Shown here in pieces: positions 1 through 6,489 of a DNA stretch of 9,138 nucleotides. The stretch is from Deltaproteobacteria bacterium (lineage in GTDB: Bacteria > Myxococcota > B64-G9), in assembly GCA_030591745.1 (NCBI GenBank), contig JAUVAM010000084.1:1-9138 (forward strand), read 5' to 3'. The position numbers and the translations under genes were made by a program. The first letter of the stretch is position 1; each line of letters starts with the position of its first letter. Below the pieces are notes generated by a model. The model searched no databases. It was not told the DNA's origin and worked only from the letters and a program-made list of their open reading frames with translations.

Positions 1-2374
1 CGAGCGGGGGCAGTTGGAAAAAGACCAGGGCATCACGGATGGGCAACGCGTTTTGTTGCGGTGGATGACGGCCTGGGATGCCTACGCGGCTTTCTGTCTT
101 TGCGGCAAGGACCAGGCCCTCGGGGTCGTCTTTTTGGGCGAGCGAAAAAGTCTCAAAACATACAACCGGGGAGATTTGGAATTGCTGGATTCGATATCCG
201 CTTCAACGCATATCGGATTGACCAATGCATTTTTGTTCGATCGGGTGGACGCCCAGCGAAGTGATCGGGAGGACTTGACCGTCAATCTTGAGAAAAGGGT
301 GGCGCAGCGCACAGAGGAGATCGATGAGGCAAACAAGCAGCTCCGTTCGGGTAATGAGCGTTTGCGAGAACTGGATCGGGTCAAGAGTCAGTTTTTTGCC
401 AACATCAGCCATGAACTTCGCACGCCGTTGAGCCTGATATTGGCCCCTTTGGATTCCTTGCTCGACGGCAGCGTCGGCGCTTTCTCCTCTGCTCAAATCA
501 GGCATCTGGAATCCATGCATAGAAACGGCATGCAGCTTTTTCGCATGATCGAAGACTTGCTGGACCTGTGTCTGCTTGAGGATTCCAGGCTGCGGCTGAA
601 CATTGAGTCCCTGGACCTTAATGCCTTTTTGGGGAGGCTTGTTGATACCGTGGGCCCCTTGGCGGAACGAAAGTCCATCGCGCTTGCGTTGTCGGTGGAT
701 GGAGAGATCAGCTTGGAGGTCGACGCGGAAAAGCTGGAACGCATCCTGACCAACCTTCTGGGTAACGCGCTCAAGTTCACCGAAGAGAATGGGCGCGTCA
801 GTCTGGAGGCCGGTGAAGAGGGGGAGGGTGTCTGGATCAAGGTGGTCGACGATGGTTGCGGCATCGCCGTAGCGGACCAGCCCAATATCTTCGAACGATT
901 CAATCGGGGCGCAAAAGGCAGGTTCCGGCCTCAAGGAGGTGCGGGGATTGGCCTGGCTCTGGCTTTGGAACTAAGCGAGTTGCATGGAGGGTCTCTGAAA
1001 GTGGAGAGCGAGGCGGGGGTCGGATCCACGTTTACCTTGCGCCTGTCCAAGTCCGTCGAAGGACTGCCCGAAGAGCGCATCGAACGCCGGCTCAGTCGCC
1101 GGGATGTCGCCGAAGAGCGAAGGTCGAGCGAGCAGGGGTTGGCTGATTGGGGTCGCACCGCACGCCGATCAAAGGATTTTCGCCTGGGCGAAATCGAGCG
1201 GGCCACCGAACGCCGAGTGGTGGAACGGCTTGAGGGGACGGGTCCCAAGGCTGCCCGGGTCTTGTTGGTCGACGACAACAAGGACTTGCTTCAATACCTT
1301 CACACCTTGCTCAGCGAGCGTTATGAGGTCTGGCCGGTCCAGGATGGTGCACAGGCCCTGTCCTTGCTGCGAAAGCATCGACACGAGTTGGTGCTGGCCG
1401 ACGTGATGATGCCGGGCATGACTGGCTTAGAGCTTTGCCATCGCATCAAGTCGGATCCCGCGTTTATGGATGTGCCGGTGGTTTTGCTGACCGCGCGATC
1501 CGGACAAGAGCATCGCATAGAAGGTCATGGTGTCGGCGCGGACCAGTATTTGACCAAGCCTTTCAAACCCAAGGAGGTTCTCGCCGTGCTGGATCGCCTG
1601 CTCAAGGGACGAAGCCGATCGGTCGAGAGCAGCGCTTGGCGAAGAAGCGCTTCTTTAGACAGCCTGCTGGCCGGCATGGCCCATGAACTCCGCAATGCAT
1701 GCCATCAGGCAAAAAGCGCCCAGGTGGCTTCGCAGCGGATCATGGAGAAAGGGATTGCCGACATGGCATCCATGCAGGAGCCCGCGAACGCGAGCCGTTT
1801 GCAGTCCATGGCCGCCATCGTGGAGCGGGCGCTGGATCGCATCGAAAGGGTGGTCAACAGCCTACAGGATTACGCCGGCGAGCGAATGGATGCGCCTTGG
1901 GTCTCTGTGTCATTAAAGGCCATGCTTGAAGAAGAGATCCCGGGTCTGACCCTGGCCCAATCCAAATCGGCCACGGTTGAGATGGACCTGGATGCGGGGG
2001 CCCGCGTGCGGGGACCGCTGGAGGCTTTGCGCCAGGCCGTTATCAATCTGGTGGAGAACGCCATGCATGCGGTGGAGTCGGGTGGTCGCGTTCAGGTGAA
2101 GGCCTCGGTCCGGGCCGGCGAGGTGAGCCTGGTGGTCGAGGATGACGGATGCGGGATTCCTCCCGAGCAAAAAGATGCGATCTTTGATCTGTTTTTTACA
2201 ACCCGTGCGCCGGGGCAGGGTACCGGTATGGGCCTGGCCTTGGCCAAAAAGACAATAGAAGAGATGGGCGGAAGTTTGTCCGTGGAAAGCCAAGTCGGCG
2301 AGGGGAGCCGATTCACCGCGACTTTTCCGAAAGAGATGGTCGCCGAGCAAACTGAAAAAGGGGAGATGCGATGA
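1..2374 (+). CDS. Hybrid sensor kinase GAF-HK-REC-HK (5' partial)
   Basis: The reading frame is already open at base 2, so the true start lies upstream; the TTG at 14 is only the first in-window start-like codon. Residues below are numbered from that TTG. Residues 1-75 look like the end of a GAF sensor domain, and 78-125 are a coiled coil. HisKA phospho-acceptor H133 sits in HELRTPL, followed by an HATPase with N247/N251, DDGCG (279-283) and a GIGLAL lid (311-316). A 60-residue Arg/Glu-rich linker follows. The receiver (about 413-530) keeps D420/D421, phospho-acceptor D463, T493 and K515. A second kinase core follows at once: H557 (HELRNAC), N678/N682, DDGCG (710-714) and GTGMGLAL. The order resembles the TodS-type dual-kinase hybrids but lacks the second PAS domain. 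No membrane segment is visible, so it is probably cytoplasmic. The second H-box lacks the usual proline. The gene overlaps the next one by ATGA. The signal sensed cannot be deduced. Confidence 0.93.
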   Translation, partial: ERGQLEKDQGITDGQRVLLRWMTAWDAYAAFCLCGKDQALGVVFLGERKSLKTYNRGDLELLDSISASTHIGLTNAFLFDRVDAQRSDREDLTVNLEKRVAQRTEEIDEANKQLRSGNERLRELDRVKSQFFANISHELRTPLSLILAPLDSLLDGSVGAFSSAQIRHLESMHRNGMQLFRMIEDLLDLCLLEDSRLRLNIESLDLNAFLGRLVDTVGPLAERKSIALALSVDGEISLEVDAEKLERILTNLLGNALKFTEENGRVSLEAGEEGEGVWIKVVDDGCGIAVADQPNIFERFNRGAKGRFRPQGGAGIGLALALELSELHGGSLKVESEAGVGSTFTLRLSKSVEGLPEERIERRLSRRDVAEERRSSEQGLADWGRTARRSKDFRLGEIERATERRVVERLEGTGPKAARVLLVDDNKDLLQYLHTLLSERYEVWPVQDGAQALSLLRKHRHELVLADVMMPGMTGLELCHRIKSDPAFMDVPVVLLTARSGQEHRIEGHGVGADQYLTKPFKPKEVLAVLDRLLKGRSRSVESSAWRRSASLDSLLAGMAHELRNACHQAKSAQVASQRIMEKGIADMASMQEPANASRLQSMAAIVERALDRIERVVNSLQDYAGERMDAPWVSVSLKAMLEEEIPGLTLAQSKSATVEMDLDAGARVRGPLEALRQAVINLVENAMHAVESGGRVQVKASVRAGEVSLVVEDDGCGIPPEQKDAIFDLFFTTRAPGQGTGMGLALAKKTIEEMGGSLSVESQVGEGSRFTATFPKEMVAEQTEKGEMR

Positions 2375-3519
2375 CCTGGACTTTGTTGCTGGTGGATGAT
2401 GAGCGAGACAGCCTGGAGCCTATGCGGGTCTTGTTGGAAGAGGACTATCATGTGTTGACGGCCGAGAACGGGGAGGAGGCGCTGGGCGTGTTGGACAGGG
2501 AGACGGTCCACATGATCATCGCCGACCAGCGCATGCCGGGCATGACGGGGGTGGAACTGCTGACCCGAGTCAAGGAGCTCAACCCCGAGATGGTTCGTTT
2601 GGTCTTGACGGCCTTCAATGATTTTGAATCCATGTTGCAAGCGATCAACCAGGGGCGGGTGTATCGCTACATCATCAAGCCCTGGGATGTGGACGACATG
2701 CGCTTGACCATCCGGCAGGCTCTCGAATGGCGAGAACTCAGGCTGGCCAAGGGCAAGTTGTCCGCTGATTTGGCTGAAGCCCATGCCAGCCTGTCTCGAC
2801 GGAGCCGCGAGCTCGAGACGGCCCATCGGACCATCATCAAGCAGGAAAAACTTGCCGCCGTCGGACGTTTCGCGGCCGAGATGGTTCACGAGATCAACAA
2901 CTACCTGCAAGCCATTCTCGGCATGAGTGCCTATCTGTCCGGACTGAAGGCGGACGAGATCAGGGAGTTCGAGGAACTGGAGGTTCAGATTAAGAACCTG
3001 AGTGATCTGGCCATGGAGATTCGGGATTTTGCCCGTGGCGCCACCTCGGAATTCGAGATCGAGCGTGTTCATCCCATGGAGCCGGTCCGTGATGTACTAC
3101 GCGCTTGTCGCCATCATCCGGACTTCAAGGAGCGCAAACTTCGGGTCTCAGGTGAGGTTTTCAACAGTTGGCCCATGGACCCAAGGCAGCTTCGGCACGT
3201 CCTGCTCAATCTGTTGAAGAACGCAACTCGCGCCAGTCGTCCAGAGCAGCCCATCGAGATTCTTGTGCAGCAAGAAGATGAGATGCTGGTTTATCGCGTC
3301 GTCGACCACGGTTCCGGCCTGCCGGAGGAGATGAGAGAGAAGGTCTTCGAGCCCTTTTATTCCACTTGGGATCAGGAAGGTGGCACGGGGCTGGGTTTAA
3401 GTATTTGCCATCGCATCATGGAGATGCACGGCGGACACATGAAGTTCTCGGATACGGTCGGCGGCGGTGCCACCATTTCGATCTTTTTCCCTGCTACAGC
3501 TACTGTCGTTAAATCGTGA
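2371..3519 (+). CDS. Receiver-histidine kinase protein (REC-HisKA-HATPase)
   Basis: A 382-residue cytoplasmic signalling protein. Residues 4-120 form a receiver with D9/D10, phospho-acceptor D52 (ADQRMPGMTG), T80 and K103 in YRYIIKPWD, a form common in RpfG/HupR-like receivers. A helix or coiled coil (120-160) leads to a kinase core: H173 in HEINNYL, N280/N284 in the N-box, a G1 box DHGSG (312-316) and a G2 box GGTGLGLSI (337-345). All catalytic residues are present, but the H-box lacks the usual proline after HEINN. The start ATG overlaps the upstream stop (ATGA), with a GGGGAG ribosome site 5-10 bases before it, so the two genes are co-transcribed and probably translationally coupled. With no DNA-binding output domain, it likely relays phosphate between the upstream hybrid kinase and an unseen regulator, or has its kinase gated by its receiver. 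Partner assignment is inference. Confidence 0.93.
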   Translation: MTWTLLLVDDERDSLEPMRVLLEEDYHVLTAENGEEALGVLDRETVHMIIADQRMPGMTGVELLTRVKELNPEMVRLVLTAFNDFESMLQAINQGRVYRYIIKPWDVDDMRLTIRQALEWRELRLAKGKLSADLAEAHASLSRRSRELETAHRTIIKQEKLAAVGRFAAEMVHEINNYLQAILGMSAYLSGLKADEIREFEELEVQIKNLSDLAMEIRDFARGATSEFEIERVHPMEPVRDVLRACRHHPDFKERKLRVSGEVFNSWPMDPRQLRHVLLNLLKNATRASRPEQPIEILVQQEDEMLVYRVVDHGSGLPEEMREKVFEPFYSTWDQEGGTGLGLSICHRIMEMHGGHMKFSDTVGGGATISIFFPATATVVKS

Positions 3520-3522
3520 TTC

Positions 3523-4371
3523 TCAGTCCTCTTCTCTTGGGTAGTAATTCCAGCTTAGTATCATCAGTATGCTGGTTTGTATGCGGGCCGAGGGTCCACC
3601 GACGGGAATGCGAACGATAAAGTCGAAGTCGAAGTAAGGGCGGGTGAAGCGAAGACCCATGCCGCCGTCAAAACAGTAGGTGTGTTCTTTTTCTCCGGTC
3701 CAGTCAGCCAGCCCGACAAAGCCCACGGAAAATCCGATTCCACCCCGTAGGTCGCCGCCCCCGGTCCCCATCTTGATGCCATATGCCGTGGCACCTCGGT
3801 AGGGAATCCCCGTCGGTGTCTCATCGGCATACAGGGGCAGGCCCATCTCCGGCCCGAACCAGGTCTGGATTCCGAAGTCCCACAGTTGCAAGCTCAGGAC
3901 AAGCTGCGGGGCCAGGACCAGGGAGTTGCGCATGAAGGATGCCAGGCTCATCTCATTGTAGAGTCCGATGTTGGAGGCCCAGGCTTTGTCGTCGCCCAAC
4001 TCGGCCGGCGAAAGTCCCATGTCCATGTGCAGGCCGATGCCATAGCCCCATCCCTTTTTGGGTTGGAAATATCCGGCGCGAAAGCCCGCCACCAGGTTGC
4101 CCGGTACCACCTGGTCTTCCGGATCCGTCGCCATCTGGGTAGAGAAATGGAGTTGAAAATACAAGTTCCATTGGTACTCGACATCCAGTTTGCCCACAAA
4201 AGCCGCGCCGTCCTTGGTCACCGGTACGCTCGTGCCGAGAGAAAGCTCGATGGAGCCATCCGGTGGCCGCCTGGGATCAACGTATTTCTTGTTCTTCTTT
4301 TTTGCCTGGGCAGCCTGGCAGATGCAGAGCAGCAAGAAGACCACCATCATCAAGAGTTTTCGCTGAGTCAT
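3523..4371 (-). CDS. Secreted envelope protein of unknown function, probably beta-rich
   Basis: I do not recognise a family. The 282-residue product starts with a clear signal peptide: basic MTQRK, a hydrophobic stretch to residue 20, and likely signal peptidase I cleavage after AQA (21-23). The two cysteines in the hydrophobic part (16, 18) do not make a good lipobox. The mature N-terminus is very basic and proline-containing (KKKNKKY, PRRPPDG). The rest is a series of alternating polar and hydrophobic, aromatic- and glycine-rich stretches (for example 65-78, 94-118, 132-178, 196-223, 236-275), as expected for amphipathic strands of an outer-membrane barrel or a beta-sandwich. The last residues (REED) are not the classic barrel-ending aromatic. 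The start ATG has a modest GGGGAC site upstream. The gene converges on the kinase operon with only three bases between stops. A periplasmic or outer-membrane location is inferred. Confidence 0.82.
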   Translation of the reverse strand: MTQRKLLMMVVFLLLCICQAAQAKKKNKKYVDPRRPPDGSIELSLGTSVPVTKDGAAFVGKLDVEYQWNLYFQLHFSTQMATDPEDQVVPGNLVAGFRAGYFQPKKGWGYGIGLHMDMGLSPAELGDDKAWASNIGLYNEMSLASFMRNSLVLAPQLVLSLQLWDFGIQTWFGPEMGLPLYADETPTGIPYRGATAYGIKMGTGGGDLRGGIGFSVGFVGLADWTGEKEHTYCFDGGMGLRFTRPYFDFDFIVRIPVGGPSARIQTSILMILSWNYYPREED

Positions 4372-4407
4372 GAATTGTCCCCGATTCGATTTTGAACTGA
4401 ATGCAAT

Positions 4408-4436
4408 TTTTTAGCCGAGCAAGAGAGAAAAATCAA
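4408..4436 (-). promoter_or_regulatory. Candidate promoter for the secreted protein gene
   Basis: On the minus strand, TTGATT (4436-4431) is followed after exactly 17 bases by TAAAAA (4413-4408). Transcription would begin near 4401, giving a leader of about 30 bases before the ATG at 4371. Each hexamer matches the sigma-70 consensus at four positions, so this is plausible, not certain. It diverges from the promoter of the NifU-like gene. Confidence 0.4.
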
Positions 4437-4457
4437 GGGCTGTCTTTTTGTCCTGGA

Positions 4458-4486
4458 TTGACAGGCCCGGAAGTGGATGTTAAATT
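4458..4486 (+). promoter_or_regulatory. Promoter for the NifU-like gene
   Basis: A perfect -35 hexamer TTGACA (4458-4463) is followed, after a 17-base spacer, by TAAATT (4481-4486; 4 of 6 matches to the -10 consensus). The predicted start near 4493 puts the GC-rich hairpin at 4500-4514 at the very 5' end of the message. This is among the best sigma-70-like promoters in the window. Confidence 0.6.
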
Positions 4487-4499
4487 CCTTGTTTGTAAC

Positions 4500-4527
4500 C
4501 CGGCGAAACGCCGGTTCTTAGGAGAAC
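4500..4527 (+). promoter_or_regulatory. Two adjacent hairpins in the NifU-like gene leader
   Basis: CCGGCG (4500-4505), loop AAA, then CGCCGG (4509-4514) is a perfect 6-bp GC stem. Directly after it, GTTCT (4514-4518), loop TAGG, AGAAC (4523-4527) is a second, weaker 5-bp stem that shares G4514. The Shine-Dalgarno AGGAG (4520-4524) lies partly in the loop and partly in the 3' arm of this second stem. The first stem could stabilise the RNA 5' end and the second could limit ribosome access. No known riboswitch is recognised. Confidence 0.4.
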
Positions 4528-4530
4528 GTG

Positions 4531-4758
4531 ATGAAAGACAAGATCAAGCAGATCATTGAAGAGCGGATTCGGCCTTACCTGGAGGCCGATGGTGGTGGTA
4601 TTGAGTTTGTTGATTACGACGAGGCCAGCGGTGAGGTGAAGGTCCAACTCCAGGGTGCGTGCAGGGGATGTCCTGGTGCGGCCATGACCCTGAAGATGGG
4701 CGTGGAAGCAGCGCTCAAGGAAGAAATTCCAGAGATTTCAAGTGTGGTGGCTGTCTGA
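4531..4758 (+). CDS. NifU C-terminal-domain Fe-S cluster scaffold protein
   Basis: A 75-residue stand-alone Nfu domain. It has the family's core: an N-terminal helix (KIKQIIEERIRPYLEADGG), strands around 24-41, and the cluster-binding pair C44/C47 in GACRGCPGAAMTL, followed by the helix KMGVEAALKEEIP. Proteins of this family hold a [4Fe-4S] or [2Fe-2S] cluster bridged across a dimer and pass it to apo-proteins in the cytoplasm. Length matches the short one-domain members; there is no N-terminal IscU-like or A-type domain. I chose ATG 4531 over the preceding GTG 4528 because AGGAG (4520-4524) is 6 bases from the ATG and only 3 from the GTG. It is monocistronic: its neighbours on both sides are on the other strand, and no other Fe-S assembly gene is in view. 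Confidence 0.95.
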   Translation: MKDKIKQIIEERIRPYLEADGGGIEFVDYDEASGEVKVQLQGACRGCPGAAMTLKMGVEAALKEEIPEISSVVAV

Positions 4759-4799
4759 ACTTATTTATGCCTGGTGGTTAATGCGCTGCTGACGAAGGC

Positions 4800-5378
4800 T
4801 CAGGAGCCGTGCTGGCCCTTGGTCACCGCTTGTTGTTTCAATGAATCGAGGCTGCCCTGGTTCAGGGCGTCCAACTCCGCTTGCGTTTCCGCCGCCGCTT
4901 TGTCCAAATAATGCATGACGCCAAAGACTCCGCCGGCGATGACACCGAGGCCCACCAGCACGAAGAGGGCTACCAGGATGGTCTTCTTATAGGAACGCGG
5001 AGGCAGTTGGAGCGGGGGCGCTTCACGCCTGATCCGCTCTCTTTTTGGCCGGTCCCCTCGAAGCACGGTTTCGTCCTGGCCCAAGTCGGCCATGTCACTG
5101 GGCATCTGATCGATGGCTTTTTGTCCAGGCGGTGGTTTGCCCACGCCGGGTCGCCGGACTTTTTGCGCCTTGGGCTTGTTTGATTTTTCAGCGCTCATGT
5201 TGGGGATGGGATCTTCGTCCCCTTCGCCCCCAAAGTCCACTTCATCGTAGCCCGTGGGCGGGCCCTCGGTGCTCGCTTGAGGGGTTCCGCCAGTGTCCGC
5301 GCCATCAGCCGATAGATCGATTTCTCCGAAGGTCTGGTTGCTGGCTGGAGAATTGGTATTTGTTGGTTTGTCTGTCAT
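4800..5378 (-). CDS. Single-pass membrane protein with proline-rich cytoplasmic tail
   Basis: No recognised family. The 192-residue product has a long, low-complexity N-terminal part (1-130). It is first acidic and Ser/Thr/Gly-rich (1-60), then basic and proline-rich, including GKPPPGQ (80-86), GPPTGY (39-44) and APPLQLPPRS (120-129). A basic run (KRERIRRE, 112-119) and YKK precede one strong membrane helix at about 133-158. A short, mostly helical C-terminal part follows (to 192). By the positive-inside rule the N-terminal tail is cytoplasmic and the end periplasmic. There is no signal peptide. The start ATG has GGAG about 11 bases upstream, a loose spacing. It is divergent from the GYF/AgmX-type gene, whose product has the same orientation in the membrane. 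The proline motifs could be ligands for that GYF domain, which is inference. Confidence 0.8.
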   Translation of the reverse strand: MTDKPTNTNSPASNQTFGEIDLSADGADTGGTPQASTEGPPTGYDEVDFGGEGDEDPIPNMSAEKSNKPKAQKVRRPGVGKPPPGQKAIDQMPSDMADLGQDETVLRGDRPKRERIRREAPPLQLPPRSYKKTILVALFVLVGLGVIAGGVFGVMHYLDKAAAETQAELDALNQGSLDSLKQQAVTKGQHGS

Positions 5379-5431
5379 CGCTTGCAGCTCCGTTGACCCT
5401 GGTTAGATCAAAAGTGATTCCACTTCAGCGC

Positions 5432-5460
5432 ATTCTAGGCAAAACTTCTTTGCCTGTCTA
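5432..5460 (-). promoter_or_regulatory. Minus-strand promoter for the proline-rich membrane protein gene
   Basis: Reading the minus strand, TAGACA (5460-5455; 5 of 6 matches to TTGACA) is followed after 17 bases by TAGAAT (5437-5432; 5 of 6 matches to TATAAT). The start would be near 5425, giving a leader of about 47 bases. The spacer is almost entirely filled by an inverted repeat, noted separately. Confidence 0.6.
5437..5455. repeat. Dyad AGGCAAA-N5-TTTGCCT inside promoter spacer (candidate operator)
   Basis: A perfect 7-bp inverted repeat, AGGCAAA (5437-5443) and TTTGCCT (5449-5455), around a 5-base centre lies between the -35 and -10 hexamers of the minus-strand promoter. It is followed by a 10-bp palindrome TATACGTATA (5459-5468). 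The size and position fit a dimeric regulator's operator that could repress or remodel the promoter and also influence the divergent gene at 5518. No known regulator site is matched. Confidence 0.45.
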
Positions 5461-5517
5461 TACGTATATGTTACCGTGACATTTCTTTGACGGATATTAT
5501 CATGGGAGCCTTTTAGC

Positions 5518-6489
5518 GTGGTTGATCCCTTGGCACAATCGAATCCCGCCAACCTGCCTGCCGGCGAGGGGATGTTCAAGCTCGAGGGCGAAGTGCTGGG
5601 TCCCGTGGCCGCCTCTGAAATTTTTGATCGGATGATGGCGGGTGATGTGGATGAGTCCACCATGCTTCGGCTGGGCGACGGCGACTGGATATCCGTGCAG
5701 TCTTTGCCCCAGTGGCATCCCTTCTTGCACCAGGCCAGGGCACGTATTCGAGCCGCGAGAGCCCATGCTGAAGCGCTGGCCGCTGCCCGGCGTCGTCGCA
5801 TGGAGAAGATGATTAACTTGGGCATCGGCGGTGTTTTCCTGGTTCTGGTGAGTTTCGCCTTCAGTTATATGATCATCGTGCAACGGCCCAGTCGGAATGC
5901 CGGGACTTTGAAGGCTTGGGCGGAGCGGCACATCCCGGTTTTCGGCATCCCGATGGCCAATGCGGCTGTCTTGCCTTCCGCAAGCGATGCGGATGACGGT
6001 GATGATGAAGAGCCGGACTTAGGCGACATCAATGTAGATCAAATTTTGATCGATGACGCACCGGCTCTCGTGGCCATCAAGTCGGGGCCGACTCATCGCA
6101 AACGCAAGCGACGGAAGCGAAGAGTCCCCAAGCCCGACAAAAAACCGGCGGATGTCAGCAAGGATGGCAAACCAGGCACCCAAGTAGCGTCGGTGGGCAG
6201 TTTGAGCAACGAAGAGATCACCAAGAAGGTCTATGCGCGCAGCAATCTGAACAAGCTCTACGCTTGCTTGCGCCAAGAAATCAAGAGCAATCCGGATCTA
6301 CCCGGTCGGGTTGTCTTGGATTTTTCCATCCGCAACGACGGCCGCATCCACAAAGTGCAGATGGACGACGCACGCCTGGAAAACGGCTCTTTGCACCGGT
6401 GCTTTGCGCGGAAGTTGCAGGGTTTGAAATTTCGACCCTTCACGGGCCAGGTGTGCAATATCACCATCCCCTTCGACTGGAAAAAATAA
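5518..6489 (+). CDS. GYF / TM / AgmX-PglI C-terminal (TonB-like) envelope protein
   Basis: A 323-residue protein related to myxobacterial AgmX/GltJ-type proteins. Residues 19-66 match a bacterial GYF_2 domain (a GPV motif after strand 1, ending in DWISVQSLPQW). A basic helix (72-98, ending RRRRMEK) leads to one membrane segment (101-122). The periplasmic part has an acidic stretch (154-180), a Lys/Arg/Pro linker (193-211) and a C-terminal AgmX/PglI domain (about 228-321: LYACLRQEIKSNPDLPGRV, then IRNDGRIHKVQM) resembling TonB. Cysteines 250 and 295 may form a disulfide; C313 is extra. The N-terminal zinc ribbon of longer AgmX relatives is absent. The start is GTG 5518 with GGGAG 9 bases upstream. 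AgmX in Myxococcus takes part in gliding motility; a motility role here is not shown. Energised transport or envelope coupling is the safer guess. The 3' end overlaps the protease gene by 29 bases. Confidence 0.88.
   Translation: MVDPLAQSNPANLPAGEGMFKLEGEVLGPVAASEIFDRMMAGDVDESTMLRLGDGDWISVQSLPQWHPFLHQARARIRAARAHAEALAAARRRRMEKMINLGIGGVFLVLVSFAFSYMIIVQRPSRNAGTLKAWAERHIPVFGIPMANAAVLPSASDADDGDDEEPDLGDINVDQILIDDAPALVAIKSGPTHRKRKRRKRRVPKPDKKPADVSKDGKPGTQVASVGSLSNEEITKKVYARSNLNKLYACLRQEIKSNPDLPGRVVLDFSIRNDGRIHKVQMDDARLENGSLHRCFARKLQGLKFRPFTGQVCNITIPFDWKK

Noticed and set aside
2092..3072. A 326-codon minus-strand open frame opposite the two kinase genes.
   Set aside because: It spans the junction of two genes with clear catalytic motifs, shows no recognisable domain, and is the expected shadow of high-G+C coding DNA.
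3571..4371. Lipoprotein reading of the secreted protein (LLLC or LCIC as lipobox).
   Set aside because: The residue before each cysteine is Leu or Ile, not Gly/Ala/Ser, while AQA at 21-23 is a normal signal peptidase I site.
4759..4799. Possible shared terminator between the NifU-like gene and the convergent membrane protein gene.
   Set aside because: Only short imperfect pairings (CCTG/CAGG) and no T-run on either strand.
5487..5500. TTGACG and TATTAT upstream of the GTG at 5518 as a plus-strand promoter.
   Set aside because: The two hexamers are only two bases apart and cannot work together. TATTAT alone lacks a decent -35 at 16-18 bases, so the plus-strand promoter of the GYF gene is not assigned.
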